Of a stretch of 64,000 bases of DNA, positions 27,460 through 35,669 are shown piece after piece. The stretch's first letter is position 1; the number at the start of each line of letters is the position of its first letter. Position numbers and translations under genes: made by a program. Location: positions 124,001-188,000 of the forward strand of contig NZ_WBJS01000006.1 in assembly GCF_009296265.1 (NCBI RefSeq). Reading direction: 5' to 3'. The notes beneath the pieces are model-generated. The model was given only the letters and a program-made list of their open reading frames with translations, did not search any database and had not been told where the DNA came from. This DNA comes from Thioclava sp. JE_KL1 (GTDB lineage Bacteria; Pseudomonadota; Alphaproteobacteria; Rhodobacterales; Rhodobacteraceae).

Positions 27460-29190
27460 TCAGCCTTCCTCGAAGGGGTCCCATTCGTCTTCGACCTCGG
27501 CCAGGGCCTCGGCCTCGATCGCGGCGGTATCTTCCTCGGGCAGGATTTCGATCTTCGCGCCGGGGAAGCGGGCGAAGATCTCTGCGACCAGCGGGTTCTT
27601 CATCGCCTCGGCTTCGGCCTTCGCCATTTCCTCGGCCTTCACCTCGGCAATCGTGGGCGCGCCGCCTTCGGAGACGACCGAGACGCCCCAGCGTGCACCG
27701 GTCCAGCCTTGCAGCCGTGCCGAGAGCGTCGCCGCGAGATCGCGCGAGGCCTGCGGGGTCGGTTCGAACTCGATCCGGCCGGGGCGGTAATTCACGAGAC
27801 GCAGATTGCTCTCGACCTCCAGCAGCAGGGTCATGTCGCGCATCCGGGCGATCAGGTCGACCACGTCGTCGAAGCTCGCGAAGCGGGCGAGCGCGTCGGC
27901 CATCGGATCGTGCTGCGGGGCAGGGGCTGCGGCGGCGACGGCCCCACCACCGGCACGTCGGGCGCGCAGCGTCGCGCCATGGACCGGTCCGGTCGAGGGC
28001 GCGGGACCCCGGCCTGCGGCTTGCGTGTTCGTGCTGCCCTGCTGGATCTTCTTGATCAGCGTTTCCGGGTCGGGCAGGTCGGCCACATGGGTCATGCGGA
28101 TCACGGCCATCTCGGTCGCCATCATCGCATTGGGCGCGCTCGCGACTTCTTCGAGCGCTTTGAGCAGCATCTGCCAGAGCCGCGAGAGCACCCGCATCGG
28201 CAGCGCGGCCGCCATTTCCTGACCGCGATTGCGCTCTTCGGGCGGCACGGTCGGGTCTTCGGCGGCTTCGGGCGTGACCTTGATGACCGAAACCCAATGG
28301 GTGATCTCGGCCAGATCGCGCATGATCGCCATCGGATCGGCGCCATCGGCATATTGCGCGGCAAGTTCGGTCAATGCGTCGGCAGCCTGACCGTGCAGGA
28401 TCATGTCGAACAGATCGAGGACGCGGGCGCGGTCTGCCAGACCCAGCATCGCGCGGACCTGTTCCGCGGTGGTCTCGCCTGCGCCATGCGCGATCGCCTG
28501 ATCGAGCAGCGACGTCGCATCCCGGGCGGACCCTTCAGCGGCGCGGGTGATCAGCGCGAGCGCGTCATCGGCGATCTCGGCGCCTTCCGCATCGGCGATC
28601 CGGCGCAGCAGCGCGATCATTTCCTCGGGCTCGATCCGGCGCAGGTCGAAGCGCTGGCAGCGCGAGAGCACGGTGACGGGCACCTTGCGGATCTCGGTGG
28701 TCGCGAAGATGAACTTCACATGGGCGGGCGGTTCCTCGAGCGTCTTCAGGAGCGCGTTGAACGCGCTCGTCGACAGCATGTGAACCTCATCGATGATGTA
28801 GACCTTGTAGCGTGCCGAGGCCGCCCGGTAATGCACGCTCTCGATGATCTCGCGGATGTCGCCCACACCGGTGCGCGAGGCGGCATCCATCTCCATCACG
28901 TCGACATGGCGGCCTTCCATGATCGCGCGGCAATGCTCGCACTCGCCGCACGGGTCGGTCGTGGGGGTGCCGTTGCCGTCGGGGCCAATGCAGTTGAGCC
29001 CTTTGGCGATGATCCGCGCCGTGGTGGTTTTCCCGGTGCCGCGAATCCCCGTCATGATGAAAGCCTGCGCGATCCGGTCGGCTGCGAAGGCGTTCTTCAA
29101 CGTGCGCACCATCGGCGCCTGTCCGATCAGGTCGGCGAAGGTCTCGGGACGGTACTTGCGGGCGAGAACCTGATATTGGGTGTCGGTCAT
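27460..29190 (-). CDS. dnaX: DNA polymerase III subunit gamma/tau
   Basis: A 576-residue clamp-loader ATPase. Walker A GIRGTGKT is at residues 48-55. Zinc cysteines are Cys67, Cys81, Cys84 and Cys87. The Walker B variant is YIIDEVHML, and sensor 1 is near FATTEIRKVPVTVLSRCQRF. An Ala/Pro/Gly-rich hinge lies at about 395-430, followed by the tau C-terminal domain. The last residues are very acidic. It starts the dnaX-ybaB-recR-tfoX run, with a 127-base gap before ybaB. Confidence 0.96.
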   Translation of the reverse strand: MTDTQYQVLARKYRPETFADLIGQAPMVRTLKNAFAADRIAQAFIMTGIRGTGKTTTARIIAKGLNCIGPDGNGTPTTDPCGECEHCRAIMEGRHVDVMEMDAASRTGVGDIREIIESVHYRAASARYKVYIIDEVHMLSTSAFNALLKTLEEPPAHVKFIFATTEIRKVPVTVLSRCQRFDLRRIEPEEMIALLRRIADAEGAEIADDALALITRAAEGSARDATSLLDQAIAHGAGETTAEQVRAMLGLADRARVLDLFDMILHGQAADALTELAAQYADGADPMAIMRDLAEITHWVSVIKVTPEAAEDPTVPPEERNRGQEMAAALPMRVLSRLWQMLLKALEEVASAPNAMMATEMAVIRMTHVADLPDPETLIKKIQQGSTNTQAAGRGPAPSTGPVHGATLRARRAGGGAVAAAAPAPQHDPMADALARFASFDDVVDLIARMRDMTLLLEVESNLRLVNYRPGRIEFEPTPQASRDLAATLSARLQGWTGARWGVSVVSEGGAPTIAEVKAEEMAKAEAEAMKNPLVAEIFARFPGAKIEILPEEDTAAIEAEALAEVEDEWDPFEEG

Positions 29191-29253
29191 CGAAGCTCCG
29201 GTGTCATAGGCAGCCGTCAGACTAGGCCCCCGGGGCGCCGGCGTCCACCCGGC

Positions 29254-30165
29254 TCATTCCCATTCCATCTGGCTGAATACCGCCTGCGCGTTGCGTTTGG
29301 CGAGCGTGTCGAAATCCTCGAGATATTCGAACTGGGACTGGTCGACATTGACCGAGCCGATGATGTCGCCACCCTCGTCGATATAATCGGCCATCTGGCT
29401 GCGCAGATTGGTCAGGTAATCATAGGTGTCCTTCGTCGCGGTCGCGAGGTCGGTGGCGGGGCCGTGGCCCGGAACGACATGAGCGGGCTCATAGGCGGCC
29501 ATCGCCTCGAAGGCCTCGACCCAACCGATTGACGAGGACATGTCGAGCACGCCGAGGATGCGGCCCACGAAGACGATATCGCCGGTGAACATCACCTTCT
29601 CTGCGGGCAGCCAGACGAAGCTGTCGCCGGGCGTGTGGGCGGGGCCGGGATGGGTGATCTCGATCTCGCGCCCGCCGAGGGTGAGCGTGTAGCTCTCGTC
29701 GAAGGTCGTATCGGCATAGACGGGTTCGGTGCCCGCGAGCGCCTCTTGTCCGACCAGCGCGTCGAGCATCGTCAGCTCCAGCGAGGCGCGGGCTTTCTGG
29801 TCGGCGAGCGCATCCTCGGAGGTGATGATCTCGGCGCCATGCTCTTTCCAGTAGCCATTGCCGAGCCAGCGGTGATCCTGCCCGCCGGTGTCGATCACGT
29901 ATTTCACCGGCTGATCGGTCAGCGTGCCAATCACCTGATCGAGCGCCGCCGCCCCCTTGTAGGTGCCGCCCGCATCCACCAGCACCGCGCCCTCATCCGT
30001 CACGATCAGCCCGAAGGTCGCGTTATTGCCGAGGTTCTCAGCATCGCGCTGCCCGAAAGGACCCTCGATTGCATAGGTGTTCGGTGCGACTTCGACGGTT
30101 TTGAGCGTGCCCGCGAAGAGCGGCACAGGCAGAATGGCCAGAGCGGCCAGAGCAAAACGAAACAT
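29254..30165 (-). CDS. SoxH-like MBL-fold protein with altered metal motif
   Basis: A 303-residue secreted protein with a signal peptide ending near LFAG (residue 19). The fold is metallo-beta-lactamase type and the sequence resembles SoxH and related periplasmic hydrolases near sox genes. The first metal motif, normally HxHxDH, reads TGGQDH at residues 93-98, so two histidines are replaced by Thr93 and Gly95. Asp97, His98, His177 (PAHTPGD), Asp196 (FTGD) and His234 (PGHGP) remain. One zinc site may therefore be lost. It lies 350 bases from soxT, separated by SRP RNA. Function is not known. Confidence 0.82.
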   Translation of the reverse strand: MFRFALAALAILPVPLFAGTLKTVEVAPNTYAIEGPFGQRDAENLGNNATFGLIVTDEGAVLVDAGGTYKGAAALDQVIGTLTDQPVKYVIDTGGQDHRWLGNGYWKEHGAEIITSEDALADQKARASLELTMLDALVGQEALAGTEPVYADTTFDESYTLTLGGREIEITHPGPAHTPGDSFVWLPAEKVMFTGDIVFVGRILGVLDMSSSIGWVEAFEAMAAYEPAHVVPGHGPATDLATATKDTYDYLTNLRSQMADYIDEGGDIIGSVNVDQSQFEYLEDFDTLAKRNAQAVFSQMEWE

Positions 30166-30267
30166 GGTGAAACCTCCCCTTTGACGGGAAGATTAACGCG
30201 ACGACGTCATCGCACAATCGGGCATGGTGACGCGGCGGCAAAACAGAAGTGAACTTGTAGGGGGAGG

Positions 30268-30364
30268 GTGAGAGGCTGGACAGCGACCCAAGCGGGGCTC
30301 GTTGCGGCTGCTTCCTTCCGGACCTGACCGGGTTGGCGAGGCGCTCGCCCGCGCCAACCTCTCA
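30268..30364 (-). ncRNA. ffs: Signal recognition particle RNA (4.5S type)
   Basis: On the minus strand the gene contains the universal SRP core GGTCAGGTCCGGAAGGAAGC with the GGAA tetraloop region. The terminal stem pairs GAGAGG near 30364 with CCTCTC near 30270. Length of about 97 bases fits the small bacterial form. Ends are estimated from the pairing. Confidence 0.96.
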
Positions 30365-30426
30365 AGGGGCGATATAGGAAACCCGGATCAGATTCGCAAG
30401 CGTTGTGCGGGAAGAGTTCGGGGGAG

Positions 30427-30488
30427 AGGGGGCGCTGCCCCCTCGGCGCGTCCGCGCCTCACCCCCGGGATATTTCAGCCAAGCCGAA
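30427..30488 (+). repeat. Composite intergenic repeat downstream of soxT
   Basis: AGGGGG-CGCTG-CCCCCT hairpin at 30427-30443, a GGCGCG/CGCGCC hairpin, then CCCCCGGGATATTT, CAGCCAAG and CCGAAA. It lies between ffs and the soxT stop and could end soxT transcription. Confidence 0.85.
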
Positions 30489-30514
30489 AATGGGCCGATT
30501 TGCGCGGCCCGGCT

Positions 30515-31561
30515 TTACTCGGGCTGGAAGCCGTGGATCAGCTGGCGCAGGCCGATCAGCCCGCCGATCACGATAGAGGCCAGCGTGACCGGTGCGGAGA
30601 AGGAGAGCACGGCCATCGCGCTCACCCCCTGGCCGATCGAGCAGCCAACCGCGATCGTGCCGCCGATCCCCATCAGGGCCGCGCCGCTGACCTGACGGCC
30701 CAGTTCGCGCGGGTCTTCGCAGGCTTCCCATTTGAAGAGTCCGCGAATGGCCGAGCCGAGGAAGGCTCCGCCCAGCACGCCCGCGACGAGACCCACGGAG
30801 AAGGTGAGCCCGCCCGCCGTGGAAGTCATGAAATAGAGGATCGTGCGCCCGAGCGGGGCGGTGAAGGACGGTGCCTCGACGCCGGTCGCACCCATGCTCT
30901 GGTTGAAGAGATAGGAGGTGCCGACGAAGCACCAGACCACCGCGAGCCCCGCAGCCACGCCCCAGGCGAGGCGGCGTTTGTCCGCGCGCAGCGGCTGATA
31001 GCTCAGCGCCCAGGCAAGGAAACCGGCGGCGACGGGCAGGGCGAAGACCAAGGGCGGAAGCCCGGTCCGCGCCGAGAGCCAATGCGCGATGCCTTGCGGG
31101 GTGTCGGCGGCCTGCTGGTCGAAGATCAGAAGGCGCAGATGGGCGAGGGGGCCGGACAGCGTCACGAAGGCGAAGATGCCCATCACCACGACCACGACCA
31201 TTGCGCGTAGATCGCCGCCGCCGAAGCGCACCAGCGCTCCGAAGCCGCAATTACCGGCGAGCGCCATGCCGTAGCCGAAGAGGAGCCCGCCGACGATCGA
31301 GGCGAGCGGCGACCATTTGATCGTGTGATAGAAGCTGCGGGTGATGTCGGCATAGCCCAGGGCCTCGGCCACGAAGGCGCCGATGATCGCCACGCCCAGC
31401 ACGATCCCCCAGAGACGCAGGCGCCTCTGATCGTCGCCATAGGCCGCGCTCTCCAGCGCACCGAGGGTGCAGAAATCGCCCAGGCGCGCAGCGAGGCCGA
31501 GAATGATGCCGCCGATCGCCCCGACCATGGCTGCCAAGGCACCCATCGGAATCTGTTCCAT
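30515..31561 (-). CDS. soxT: SoxT, YeeE/YedE-family transporter
   Basis: A 348-residue membrane protein with about nine to ten hydrophobic segments in two repeated halves. It has the conserved cysteines of YeeE/YedE transporters: Cys31 in GDFCTLGALESA, one in GNCGFGALVR and one in VGCSIGQG. Family members import thiosulfate or other sulfur compounds through a relay of cysteines. The gene lies 52 bases after soxR on the same strand, so it belongs to the soxSRT unit. It probably moves a sulfur compound or signal used by SoxR; the substrate is inferred. Confidence 0.9.
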   Translation of the reverse strand: MEQIPMGALAAMVGAIGGIILGLAARLGDFCTLGALESAAYGDDQRRLRLWGIVLGVAIIGAFVAEALGYADITRSFYHTIKWSPLASIVGGLLFGYGMALAGNCGFGALVRFGGGDLRAMVVVVVMGIFAFVTLSGPLAHLRLLIFDQQAADTPQGIAHWLSARTGLPPLVFALPVAAGFLAWALSYQPLRADKRRLAWGVAAGLAVVWCFVGTSYLFNQSMGATGVEAPSFTAPLGRTILYFMTSTAGGLTFSVGLVAGVLGGAFLGSAIRGLFKWEACEDPRELGRQVSGAALMGIGGTIAVGCSIGQGVSAMAVLSFSAPVTLASIVIGGLIGLRQLIHGFQPE

Positions 31562-31613
31562 TGCCCTTCTCCCTCCCGGATCACCCAGTGTCCGGTCTCA
31601 TGGCTCACCGGCG

Positions 31614-31913
31614 TCAGTCGGTGGCGCAGAACATGTCGTAAATCGTCTCGACGAGGCGACGCGCACGCGGATCCGAGAGCGTGTAGTAGATCGCCTTGCC
31701 TTCGCGGCGTGCGCTGACGAGCCCCTCGAGACGCAGCCGTGCCAATTGCTGGCTCACCGCGGCTTGGCGCGATTCCAGCAGGTTTTCCAGCTCGGTCACC
31801 GATTTCTCGCCCGAACTCAGATGGCACAGAATCATCAGCCGCCCCTCATGGGCGAGCGCCTTCATGAGGTTGGAGGCGTCTTGCGCGCGATCGAGTAGCT
31901 CTTCTGCATCCAT
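31614..31913 (-). CDS. soxR: SoxR, ArsR-family sulfur-responsive repressor
   Basis: A 99-residue winged-helix protein (ALAHEGRLMILCHL, recognition helix SRQAAVSQQLARLR, wing VSARREGKAIYYTL). Two cysteines, Cys30 and Cys96, are 66 residues apart, the same spacing as the sensing pair in the persulfide sensor SqrR (Cys41/Cys107). In Paracoccus pantotrophus SoxR represses sox genes by binding the soxS-soxV and soxW-soxX gaps. I chose the ATG at 31913; the longer frame to 32012 lacks homology. The ribosome site is weak. Confidence 0.9.
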   Translation of the reverse strand: MDAEELLDRAQDASNLMKALAHEGRLMILCHLSSGEKSVTELENLLESRQAAVSQQLARLRLEGLVSARREGKAIYYTLSDPRARRLVETIYDMFCATD

Positions 31914-32126
31914 GCGGGAACATCTCGACTCGGCCGTGGCAGAGGCAAGCTTTTCGGCATGACCGTCAGGCACCAGATGCCGCACCGCATCGTCCTTCCT
32001 TGGAAGCCGCACAGAGTGCGACCGTATTGATCGAATGACTCAGGCTTTAGCATGTCGATTCGCTGGAACAAAGCCCGAGAGCGCAAAAACCCGCCAAAAG
32101 CGAGACAAAAGCGCGCAGGTCAAACC

Positions 32127-32603
32127 TCAGTTCGATGGGGTCTGATACGTCGCGCCATTCTTTTTCAGGGCCTGATCGAGCAGGCCCCAGAAGAAATCTT
32201 CGCTCGCATAGCCTTCGATGCGGGCGACCTCGACCCCGTCCTGCAGCAGGATGAAGGTCGGTGTGAAAAGCGGTTTGCCCCCGGTAATCGTGATGTCATC
32301 GGGGAAGGGCTTGTGCAGATCGACCCGCTGCAGCGGCGCAGTCTTGCCCTCGGGAGTCTTCGGATAGATCGGCGCGAGGTCGTTGTTCCACATCCGGCAG
32401 TAGATGCAGCCGACCTGCTCGACCATCAACAGCCGGAACTCGCTGTCGGCTATCGCCTCGCTGGTCTCAGCCTCGGAGGTGGCGGCGACCGACGTGTCGG
32501 CGGTTTGCGATGCGGTATCGGCATGCGCGACAAGCCCCGTCGCGCTCAGCGTGACCGCCAGCGCCGCGGCCATGGAAATCGTATGCCACACAATGCGGAA
32601 CAT
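32127..32603 (-). CDS. soxS: SoxS, periplasmic thioredoxin-like protein
   Basis: A 158-residue secreted thioredoxin-fold protein. A signal peptide ends near VAHA (residue 28). A Ser/Thr/Ala-rich spacer follows, then the redox motif Cys66-Ile-Tyr-Cys69 and the cis-Pro segment FTPTFILL. SoxS reactivates SoxYZ in related sulfur oxidisers, receiving electrons through SoxV. The ATG at 32603 follows AAGGGG. It is divergent from soxV and heads the soxS-soxR-soxT unit, with 213 bases between it and soxR. Confidence 0.93.
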   Translation of the reverse strand: MFRIVWHTISMAAALAVTLSATGLVAHADTASQTADTSVAATSEAETSEAIADSEFRLLMVEQVGCIYCRMWNNDLAPIYPKTPEGKTAPLQRVDLHKPFPDDITITGGKPLFTPTFILLQDGVEVARIEGYASEDFFWGLLDQALKKNGATYQTPSN

Positions 32604-32620
32604 TGACGGACCCCTTTTTA

Positions 32621-32658
32621 CATATAAAGATCGTAATGTGTTTGACGGGCTCCTTCAA
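32621..32658 (-). promoter_or_regulatory. soxS promoter with overlapping candidate SoxR operator
   Basis: On the minus strand, TTGAAG (32658-32653), a 17-base spacer and TACGAT (32635-32630) form a plausible promoter. An imperfect palindrome CATATAA-N6-TAATGTG (32621-32640) covers the -10 box. The gap between soxS and soxV is where SoxR binds in Paracoccus. The sites are seen; binding is inferred. Confidence 0.55.
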
Positions 32659-32714
32659 GGACGGTTGGGAGACCGAGGCCATATAGGCTAGGGCGCGTCA
32701 CGAGGGAGGAAACA

Positions 32715-33452
32715 GTGCCGATCGATATTACCTATGGCGGGGCGTTTTTTGCTGGCCTGCTGTCTTTTCTGACGCCGTGCATTCTGCCGATGGTGCCGTT
32801 CTACCTGTCCTACATGGCCGGGCTGTCGATGTCGGAGCTGCGTGGCGACGGCAAGATCGCGCCGGGCGCGCAGGCGCGCATGGTGGCCTCTTCGGTGGCC
32901 TTCGCGCTGGGCGTGACGACGATCTTCGTGCTGATGGGGATGGGGGCGACCGCGCTTGGTGCTGCGTTCCGCGAATGGATGGGGCCGCTGAGCTGGGTGG
33001 CCGCGGCGATCCTGCTGGTCTTCGGTCTGCATTTCCTCGGCGTGATCCGCATCCCGTTTCTCTATCGCGAGGCGCGGATGGAGGCGAAGACCGATCCCAC
33101 GACCTTTCTCGGTGCCTATGTGATGGGGCTCGCCTTCGGCTTCGGCTGGACGCCCTGCGTGGGCCCCGCGCTTGCCGCTATCCTGATGGTGGCGTCGGGC
33201 ATGGGCGATATCTCCAAGGGTGGGTTGCTGCTCTTTGCCTATGGGATCGGGATGACCTTGCCCTTCATCATCGCGGCCTTCTTCACGCGGCCTTTCCTCG
33301 CCTTCATGGCGAAGCACCGTGCCAAGCTCGGCTATGTGGAGAAGGCGATGGGGGTTATGCTGATCCTGTTCGCGGTTCTCATCGTGACCGGGGGGCTGCG
33401 CTACATTGGTGAGTTTCTGATCGACGTCATGCCGAGTGGGAGTCTCGGCTGA
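32715..33452 (+). CDS. soxV: SoxV, CcdA-family thiol-reductant transporter
   Basis: A 245-residue membrane protein with six hydrophobic helices. The paired redox cysteines are in FLTPCILPMVP (first helix) and GWTPCVGP (fourth helix), the hallmark of CcdA/DsbD proteins. It moves electrons from cytoplasmic thioredoxin to SoxW and SoxS in the periplasm. The start is a GTG at 32715 after GGGAGGAAACA. It leads the plus-strand sox run, with soxW 25 bases downstream. Confidence 0.95.
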   Translation: MPIDITYGGAFFAGLLSFLTPCILPMVPFYLSYMAGLSMSELRGDGKIAPGAQARMVASSVAFALGVTTIFVLMGMGATALGAAFREWMGPLSWVAAAILLVFGLHFLGVIRIPFLYREARMEAKTDPTTFLGAYVMGLAFGFGWTPCVGPALAAILMVASGMGDISKGGLLLFAYGIGMTLPFIIAAFFTRPFLAFMAKHRAKLGYVEKAMGVMLILFAVLIVTGGLRYIGEFLIDVMPSGSLG

Positions 33453-33477
33453 CCGTCTGTTTCTAGGGAGAACGATC

Positions 33478-34032
33478 ATGCGTCATTTTCTGACTGCCGC
33501 TTTCACCGCCGCGATGCTGGCCCTGCCGGTCCATGCGGCCGAGATGGGCGATGACGGGCTGCACAAGGAGCCGTGGTTCCACGACACCTTCAAGGACATG
33601 TCGGACGATCTCGCGACGGCCAATGACGAGGGCAAGCGCTTCATGGTCATCTGGGAGCAGCGCGGCTGCATCTACTGCAAGAAGATGCACGAAGAGGTCT
33701 TCTCCGACCCCGAGATTGCGAAATACATCACCGACAATTACTACGTCGTGCAGATGAACCTCTTCGGCGATGTCGAAGTGACCGATTTCGACGGCGAAGC
33801 TTTGCCCGAAAAAGAGATGGCGATGAAGTGGGGCGTGATGTTCACGCCGACCATGATGTTCTTCCCCGAGGAGGCCTCCGACCAGCCCGCCAACAAACAA
33901 GCTGTCGCGCAGATGCCGGGGGCTTTCGGCAAGGGCACGACGATGGCTCTGCTCGAGTGGGTAAAGACTCACGGCTATGAGAGCGGACAGAACTTTCAGA
34001 AGTACGTTGCCGAGAAAGTTATGGCGAAGTGA
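33478..34032 (+). CDS. soxW: SoxW, periplasmic thioredoxin
   Basis: A 184-residue secreted thioredoxin. A signal peptide ends near PVHAAE (residue 21). The redox motif is Cys64-Ile-Tyr-Cys67, identical to that of SoxS. The cis-Pro segment is MFTPTMMFF. It accepts electrons from SoxV. The ATG at 33478 follows AGGGAGAACGATC. A 234-base gap with regulatory DNA separates it from soxX. Confidence 0.94.
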   Translation: MRHFLTAAFTAAMLALPVHAAEMGDDGLHKEPWFHDTFKDMSDDLATANDEGKRFMVIWEQRGCIYCKKMHEEVFSDPEIAKYITDNYYVVQMNLFGDVEVTDFDGEALPEKEMAMKWGVMFTPTMMFFPEEASDQPANKQAVAQMPGAFGKGTTMALLEWVKTHGYESGQNFQKYVAEKVMAK

Positions 34033-34130
34033 GCGCTCTCTTGGCGATTCTGACAGAGTCGTGATCGCTTGCTTGCCAGTGCAGCATTCGTGCTGCTCCC
34101 GCGAATGTTTCTGATTTTGCTAAAAAAATC

Positions 34131-34185
34131 TTGGGTATACGGCTGTATGCTTCGATATATCCGGGTGAACATATTGGAAAATATG
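34131..34185 (+). promoter_or_regulatory. soxX promoter region with candidate SoxR operator
   Basis: This part of the 234-base soxW-soxX gap is AT-rich. A weak promoter can be read as TTGGGT (34131-34136), an 18-base spacer and ATATAT (34155-34160). A perfect palindrome CATATT-GGAA-AATATG lies at 34170-34185. SoxR binds this gap in Paracoccus. No open reading frame is evident in the gap. Confidence 0.6.
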
Positions 34186-34266
34186 CGGTTTTTTGAATTT
34201 ATCCATTGCACCACTGTAGCGCGCTCGCTTAAAAGTGAGTCAGGGAGAGAATTTGGGAGGACTTCT

Positions 34267-34743
34267 ATGAAACGCCACGTTGCGTGGGCCGCAATGGCCG
34301 TCACCTTCGCAGCCAGCGCCGCGATCGCAGAAACCGCGCCGATGGATGTCAAATTCACCGATGTGGGCGCGGTGGCCGAGTCGCTGACCGGCCAGCCGGG
34401 CGATGCAGCTAAAGGCGCAGAAGTCGCGGCGACCAAGTCGCTGGGCAACTGCGTGGCCTGCCATAAGGTCTCGGCGCTCGACGCGTCGTTCCAAGGCAAT
34501 GTCGGCCCGGAGCTGAACGGCGCCGCCGACCGCTGGGACGAGTCGCAGCTGCGCGGCATCGTCGTCGATGCCAAGCACACGTTCGAAGGCACGGTAATGC
34601 CGGCGATGTATAAGACCGGCCCCTTCATTCGCCCCGGCGACGGGTACACCGGCAAGGCTGCGCCTGCCGATCTGCCGCCGATTTTGAATGCACAACAGGT
34701 TGAGGATGTGGTCGCTTTCTTGATGACCCTCAAGGAAGAGTGA
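34267..34743 (+). CDS. soxX: SoxX, monohaem cytochrome c subunit of SoxXA
   Basis: A 158-residue precursor. A signal peptide ends near AAIAE (residue 21). The haem site CVACH is at residues 62-66, with a Met ligand candidate in GTVMPAM (111-114). With SoxA it joins thiosulfate to SoxY and takes up the two electrons. GGGAGG lies before the ATG at 34267. It is the first gene of soxXYZA. Confidence 0.96.
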   Translation: MKRHVAWAAMAVTFAASAAIAETAPMDVKFTDVGAVAESLTGQPGDAAKGAEVAATKSLGNCVACHKVSALDASFQGNVGPELNGAADRWDESQLRGIVVDAKHTFEGTVMPAMYKTGPFIRPGDGYTGKAAPADLPPILNAQQVEDVVAFLMTLKEE

Positions 34744-34780
34744 CCCTCTGAACGACAAACCCGAGAGGAGAAGATACAAC

Positions 34781-35203
34781 ATGACCATGACCAGACGTGA
34801 CGCGCTGGCGCTGGCGATGGGCGGCGTTGCCGCTTCCATGCTGCCGCTGCCCGCGCTGGCCGATGCCGGTGCCGACGCCATCGCCAAGTTCACCGGCGGC
34901 GCCGATGCCGCAATGGGTGACGGCGTCACCCTGACCGCGCCGGAAATCGCCGAGAACGGGAACACCGTTCCGATCTCCGTGGATGCGCCCGGCGCAACCG
35001 AGATCGCGGTCTTCGCGACCGGCAACCCGACGCCCGACGTCGTGACCTTCAAGTTCGGTCCGTTGGCTGGCTCGCAGATGGCTTCGACCCGCATTCGCCT
35101 CTCGAAGACCCAGGACGTGATCGCTGTCGCCAAGATGGCTGACGGTAGCTTCGTCCAGGCGAAATCGACCGTGAAGGTCACCATCGGCGGCTGCGGCGGC
35201 TAA
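34781..35203 (+). CDS. soxY: SoxY, sulfur-carrier subunit
   Basis: A 140-residue protein with a twin-arginine signal (TRRDALALAMGG) and the C-terminal carrier tail GGCGG. Its cysteine, second residue from the GG end, holds the growing sulfur substrate. It works as a heterodimer with SoxZ, and SoxXA, SoxB and SoxCD act on it in turn. GAGAGGAGA precedes the ATG. soxZ follows after 25 bases. Confidence 0.97.
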   Translation: MTMTRRDALALAMGGVAASMLPLPALADAGADAIAKFTGGADAAMGDGVTLTAPEIAENGNTVPISVDAPGATEIAVFATGNPTPDVVTFKFGPLAGSQMASTRIRLSKTQDVIAVAKMADGSFVQAKSTVKVTIGGCGG

Positions 35204-35228
35204 ATTCGGTATCTGAGGAGACAAGACC

Positions 35229-35555
35229 ATGAAAGGCGTGAGACCCCGCGTAAAAGTGCCGAAAAAAGCTTCGGCCGGTGACACGATCACCATCAAAACC
35301 CTGATCTCGCACCCGATGGAATCGGGTCAGCGCAAGGATAAAGACGGCAACGTCATCCCGCGCGAGATCATCAATCGCTTCACCTGCGACTTCAACGGTG
35401 AGAACGTCGTCGACGTGACCCTCGAGCCGGCGATCTCGACGAACCCCTACATCGAATTCGAGGCGAAAGTCCCGGAATCGGGTGAGTTCAAGTTCACCTG
35501 GTACGATGATGACGGCTCGACCTACGAAGACAGCCAGAAGATCGAAGTGAGCTGA
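35229..35555 (+). CDS. soxZ: SoxZ, partner of the SoxY carrier
   Basis: A 108-residue beta-sandwich protein without its own signal peptide; it is exported bound to SoxY. The segment HPMESGQRKDKDGNVIPR is typical for SoxZ. GAGGAG lies upstream of the ATG at 35229. A stable hairpin at 35571 follows the stop. Confidence 0.97.
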   Translation: MKGVRPRVKVPKKASAGDTITIKTLISHPMESGQRKDKDGNVIPREIINRFTCDFNGENVVDVTLEPAISTNPYIEFEAKVPESGEFKFTWYDDDGSTYEDSQKIEVS

Positions 35556-35570
35556 TCGGCCGAATGGCTA

Positions 35571-35594
35571 GCGGCGCGTGAGGGAGCGCGCCGC
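35571..35594 (+). other. Intercistronic hairpin between soxZ and soxA
   Basis: GCGGCGCG-N8-CGCGCCGC is a perfect stem 15 bases after the soxZ stop, without a T run. It may protect soxXYZ mRNA or lower readthrough into soxA. Confidence 0.6.
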
Positions 35595-35669
35595 CTCACC
35601 AAGAACAGAGAACCGCGCCTGTTTGGGGAGATCGATGGGCGCGGGGCACACCCAGGGAGGACACAGAAT

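Noticed and set aside
27004-29532. 842-codon plus-strand open frame antisense to ybaB and dnaX
   Set aside because: dnaX and ybaB on the other strand are unmistakable; the antisense product has no domain, signal peptide or ribosome site.
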